Source: Marinobacter shengliensis
GTDB taxonomy: Bacteria; Pseudomonadota; Gammaproteobacteria; Pseudomonadales; Oleiphilaceae
NCBI RefSeq assembly: GCF_003007715.1
Contig: NZ_PXNO01000025.1
Span: forward strand, 1-64,000
DNA length: 64,000 bases
Direction: 5' to 3'
How positions within the stretch are numbered: the stretch's first letter is position 1; the number at the start of each line of letters is the position of its first letter. The notes under the pieces were generated by a model that saw nothing but the letters and a program-made list of their open reading frames with translations, was not told where the DNA came from and ran no database searches. Positions 61,454 to 64,000 of this stretch are shown here, one piece after another. A program made the position numbers and the translations under genes.

Positions 61454-64000
61454 CGTTCTACTCGGGCTGGCACGGCATCCCGCTGGCGCAGTCGGTCAAG
61501 AACGGACCGGCTGTTCTCGCCATCATCGCCCGTAACCACCAGCAGTGCCCTTTGGCGCTCTATCATGGCGTTGCGGAAGGTCGTTTTCAGCTGATCCAGG
61601 GTGACTTTTTGAATGGCCTCCGCCAGGCGCTCCCGGCTGTCGAAGGCGGTGTTCCCCCGGTCGATTTCCCGCCAGTAACGGCCCGACACCTCACCTAACT
61701 GCCGGTCTCGCTGAAGCAACTGGCTGATCACCGCTTGTTTCTCCCGAGCCAGTCGCTCGGACGTTAACTCTGCCAGGCGGTCTGCGTACCCTTCAGCGAA
61801 TTCCATCACCGCCTGGTCAATGGCTTCAGCCGTTGCTTCCGGAGATTGCACAACCAGCCCCAGGGCCGGTGTTTCCAGTATCTCGAAAGCGGTGGCGTAA
61901 ACGATGTAGCCCAGCTGGCGGTTGGTACGGATGTCCTCATAGAAGGGGCTGCTCAGAATCTGCGCCAGCAGGCGGAATCTTGCCCGCTCCTCATAGGAGG
62001 TGTCGCGCCCCTGCAAGTACAGCGTATAGCCGGTATCCGGGTGTTCCAGAGTCAGCGTCGCCAGGGTTTGACCCTGCGGCAGCTGGCGCATGCGCGAGCG
62101 GTCTACCGTGGTGCGCTCCCGATTGTTCAATACCATAGCCTGAACCTGCCGTGCCATATTCAGTGTCGCTGCCTCCGTCAGGTTGCCGTGGGCCAGCATT
62201 ACCGGGTCTGTTTGTGCAACCAGGCGGGTGCCAAAGGCTTCCAGTTCGTTCAGGGTGACTTCACGCGCGGCAGCGAGTTTATCCGGTACCGGAAAGGTGC
62301 CATCGATGAGGGCCGTTTGAATGAATTCCGAGGTTTGCTGAACCGGCCGGTCTTTGGCTTTGTTCTCAAGACCATCGATCAGTCTCTGCCGGGCAACGTC
62401 GAAACGCTGCTCAGTAAACTTCGGATCCGCAAATTCCAGCAGAATCCGGTTCACCAACTTGTAGAGCTTGTCGTTATAGCCACCCACCCGGATGGTCACA
62501 CCCCGAAGATGTGGGTAAATGCTGTAGTCCAGCCCGGCCAGCCGCGCAGAATAGGCCCAGGCGTTCAGGTTGGTATCGATGGCGTCCACCAGCAATTGGG
62601 TTAGCACCTCGTTGCGGGCGGAGGATCTCGCCTGCGGAGTGCGCAGGCTGATAAACACGTTGGCTTTGGGCGTGTTGAACTGGGTGTCCCTGGCGTACCA
62701 GACAGCCAGACCATCCAGTTCGTCCAGCAGCACTGGCTGGGCCATGGTGTTTCCGGGTACCAGCTCCAGGTTTTCCGGAACAAACGGATTGGCGGCGGGC
62801 AGGGCCAGGCGCTCAGCCAGCGTGGACTCTACCTCACTTTCGACGCTGAGCGGCGCTCTCTGCCAGGGTGTCTGATACCACTGCGTAAACTGCGGCGCTT
62901 CGAAATTCTGGTTGGGGGCAGACACCCAGACTTTGAGGTTATCGGGCGTCAGGCGTTCCAGAAGCGCTTTGTAATGTTCCGGAGCGTAACGATCCATCAG
63001 CCAGGGCGCGCTCAACAGATCTTCCGGTGGATAGTCCCGTAACAGGCTGGATAGGCGCATGGCTTCGCGCATCGGCTCACTGCGCTCGCGAAACCGGAAG
63101 TCAATCACCGCAAGCTGTTTCATTTCCTCGAAGCGGTCTTCGTTAACTCCGGATTGCCGGACCTTATCGATGTACCGAAACGCCAGCGCGATGATCTCGT
63201 CCTGCCGTTCGAGGCCTTCGCGCGTGAGAGACATACGGATGTCCAGCGTGGCATGATCCCCGGTATCCATTCCCAGCCCGGCGGACAACGACTCCACCAG
63301 GCCCGCCTGTTTGAGGGTGTCAAACAGGCTGCCGGGGCCCTCGTGGCCCAGTAGATTGGCCACATAGGATGCCGGTTTGGTCCGGTAATTGTCCCGCTGC
63401 GATGGGATCGGGAACGACAGCGTCATGCTGCGGGAATCTCGCAGGCTTTCAGCAGTGATGCGTTCGGGCAATCTGCTCTCAACGTACAGCGGCTGTGGGT
63501 GTGTCTTGGCCGTCAGGTTCCGGTTTTCGATGGCGATAAAGCGTTCCCGGACCATCTGCTCTAACTGGTCGAGGGGCTGCGGGCCGTAAACTGCCAGTGT
63601 CATGATGTTGGCGGAATACTGGTCCTGCCAGAACTGGATCAGGTCTGGTCTCAGGGGGTTCTCTTCAGTGTTTTCCAGGGTTGTCAGGTTACCGACGGCA
63701 AACTGATTGAAGGCGTGATCGGGGTTGCCCCCGGCCTTCAGAACAGACAGGAACCGGCGGCCATCTTCCTTGAGTTTGGCGGTGTACTCCGAGTGCACGG
63801 CGTTACGTTCCCGGTCGACCAGCTCCGGTGTGAACAGCGGGTGGGAGAACTGCTGGGCGAAGCGGTCAAGGGCCGGCTCAAGGAATTCTGCCTCGACATC
63901 AAAAAAATAGTTGGTGTCGGCAAATGCGGTAAAGGCGTTATGACTGCCGCCATGGCTGCGAATGAACTGCTGGTACTCGCCCGGGTCCGGATACTTCTCG
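61450..64000 (-). CDS. M16 metalloprotease, pitrilysin (protease III) type, 5' end cut
   Basis: At least 850 residues, still open at the window edge, so the N-terminus with the HXXEH zinc motif is missing. The visible start reads EKYPDPGEYQQFIRSHGGSHNAFTA, then the third zinc-ligand region RERNAVHSEYT, both typical of pitrilysin and insulysin. Four M16 repeats are expected and the C-terminal middle and pseudo-peptidase regions are present. E. coli protease III is 962 residues and periplasmic. The enzyme degrades small peptides. It is convergent with the TIGR04282 gene, overlapping by 4 nt. Confidence 0.92.
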   Translation of the reverse strand, partial: EKYPDPGEYQQFIRSHGGSHNAFTAFADTNYFFDVEAEFLEPALDRFAQQFSHPLFTPELVDRERNAVHSEYTAKLKEDGRRFLSVLKAGGNPDHAFNQFAVGNLTTLENTEENPLRPDLIQFWQDQYSANIMTLAVYGPQPLDQLEQMVRERFIAIENRNLTAKTHPQPLYVESRLPERITAESLRDSRSMTLSFPIPSQRDNYRTKPASYVANLLGHEGPGSLFDTLKQAGLVESLSAGLGMDTGDHATLDIRMSLTREGLERQDEIIALAFRYIDKVRQSGVNEDRFEEMKQLAVIDFRFRERSEPMREAMRLSSLLRDYPPEDLLSAPWLMDRYAPEHYKALLERLTPDNLKVWVSAPNQNFEAPQFTQWYQTPWQRAPLSVESEVESTLAERLALPAANPFVPENLELVPGNTMAQPVLLDELDGLAVWYARDTQFNTPKANVFISLRTPQARSSARNEVLTQLLVDAIDTNLNAWAYSARLAGLDYSIYPHLRGVTIRVGGYNDKLYKLVNRILLEFADPKFTEQRFDVARQRLIDGLENKAKDRPVQQTSEFIQTALIDGTFPVPDKLAAAREVTLNELEAFGTRLVAQTDPVMLAHGNLTEAATLNMARQVQAMVLNNRERTTVDRSRMRQLPQGQTLATLTLEHPDTGYTLYLQGRDTSYEERARFRLLAQILSSPFYEDIRTNRQLGYIVYATAFEILETPALGLVVQSPEATAEAIDQAVMEFAEGYADRLAELTSERLAREKQAVISQLLQRDRQLGEVSGRYWREIDRGNTAFDSRERLAEAIQKVTLDQLKTTFRNAMIERQRALLVVTGDDGENSRSVLDRLRQRDAVPARVER

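Overview
The window looks like a chromosomal segment of a marine gammaproteobacterium, most likely Marinobacter or a close relative. This is inferred from the gene order map-glnD-dapC-yffB-dapD-dapE opposite rpsB-tsf-pyrH-frr-uppS-cdsA-dxr-rseP-bamA-skp-lpxD-fabZ-lpxA-lpxB-rnhB, and from the protein flavour. No 16S gene or species marker is present. Both window edges cut genes: a vgrG at the left and a pitrilysin-type protease at the right.

Layout. 1-6.2 kb: the end of a type VI secretion vgrG, followed by a large VasX-like effector candidate, a second membrane protein and a small four-helix membrane protein that may give immunity. All are on the plus strand and mostly overlap; base composition drops inside the cassette. 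6.3-13.8 kb: accessory and poorly known genes. These are a ParD-like antitoxin with a frameshift at its start, DUF1853, glyoxalase I, a DUF6351 lipoprotein, an unusual Clp-N/AAA single-ring protein with a small overlapping partner, a membrane-anchored cold-shock protein and slyX. 13.8-21.3 kb (minus strand): lysine/diaminopimelate genes, glnD and map, with two related hairpin repeats between the dap genes. 21.4-36.2 kb (plus strand): translation (S2, EF-Ts, RRF), UMP kinase, isoprenoid and phospholipid synthesis, envelope assembly (RseP, BamA, Skp) and lipid A synthesis (LpxD/A/B, FabZ), ending with rnhB and the initiator tRNA gene, which has a near-consensus sigma-70 promoter.

36.5-48.8 kb: a small lipoprotein; a response regulator / LysM-FecR / CHASE2 histidine kinase cassette; topoisomerase III; a perfect 28-bp inverted repeat; bolA and yciO; an unknown protein; a chemoreceptor with a haem c motif behind a FliA-type promoter; and a metallo-beta-lactamase-fold hydrolase.

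48.9-54.6 kb: a complete four-gene SMC-like MksBEFG/Wadjet-type anti-plasmid system in the order G-B-F-E. Every junction overlaps by exactly 8 nt, and a 22-bp palindrome lies in front of the operon. This is the most notable defence module here. The family is known, but the order, the TTG start and the palindrome deserve attention. 54.6-64 kb: a diguanylate cyclase, two unknown membrane proteins, a spermidine-synthase-like methyltransferase fold, a PEP-CTERM protein with a convincing sigma-54 promoter, tRNA-Arg(CCT), a TIGR04283/TIGR04282-type glycosyltransferase pair and the M16 protease.

No CRISPR array, intact insertion sequence, prophage or rRNA gene was seen. All family names come from reading motifs by eye; no database was searched.
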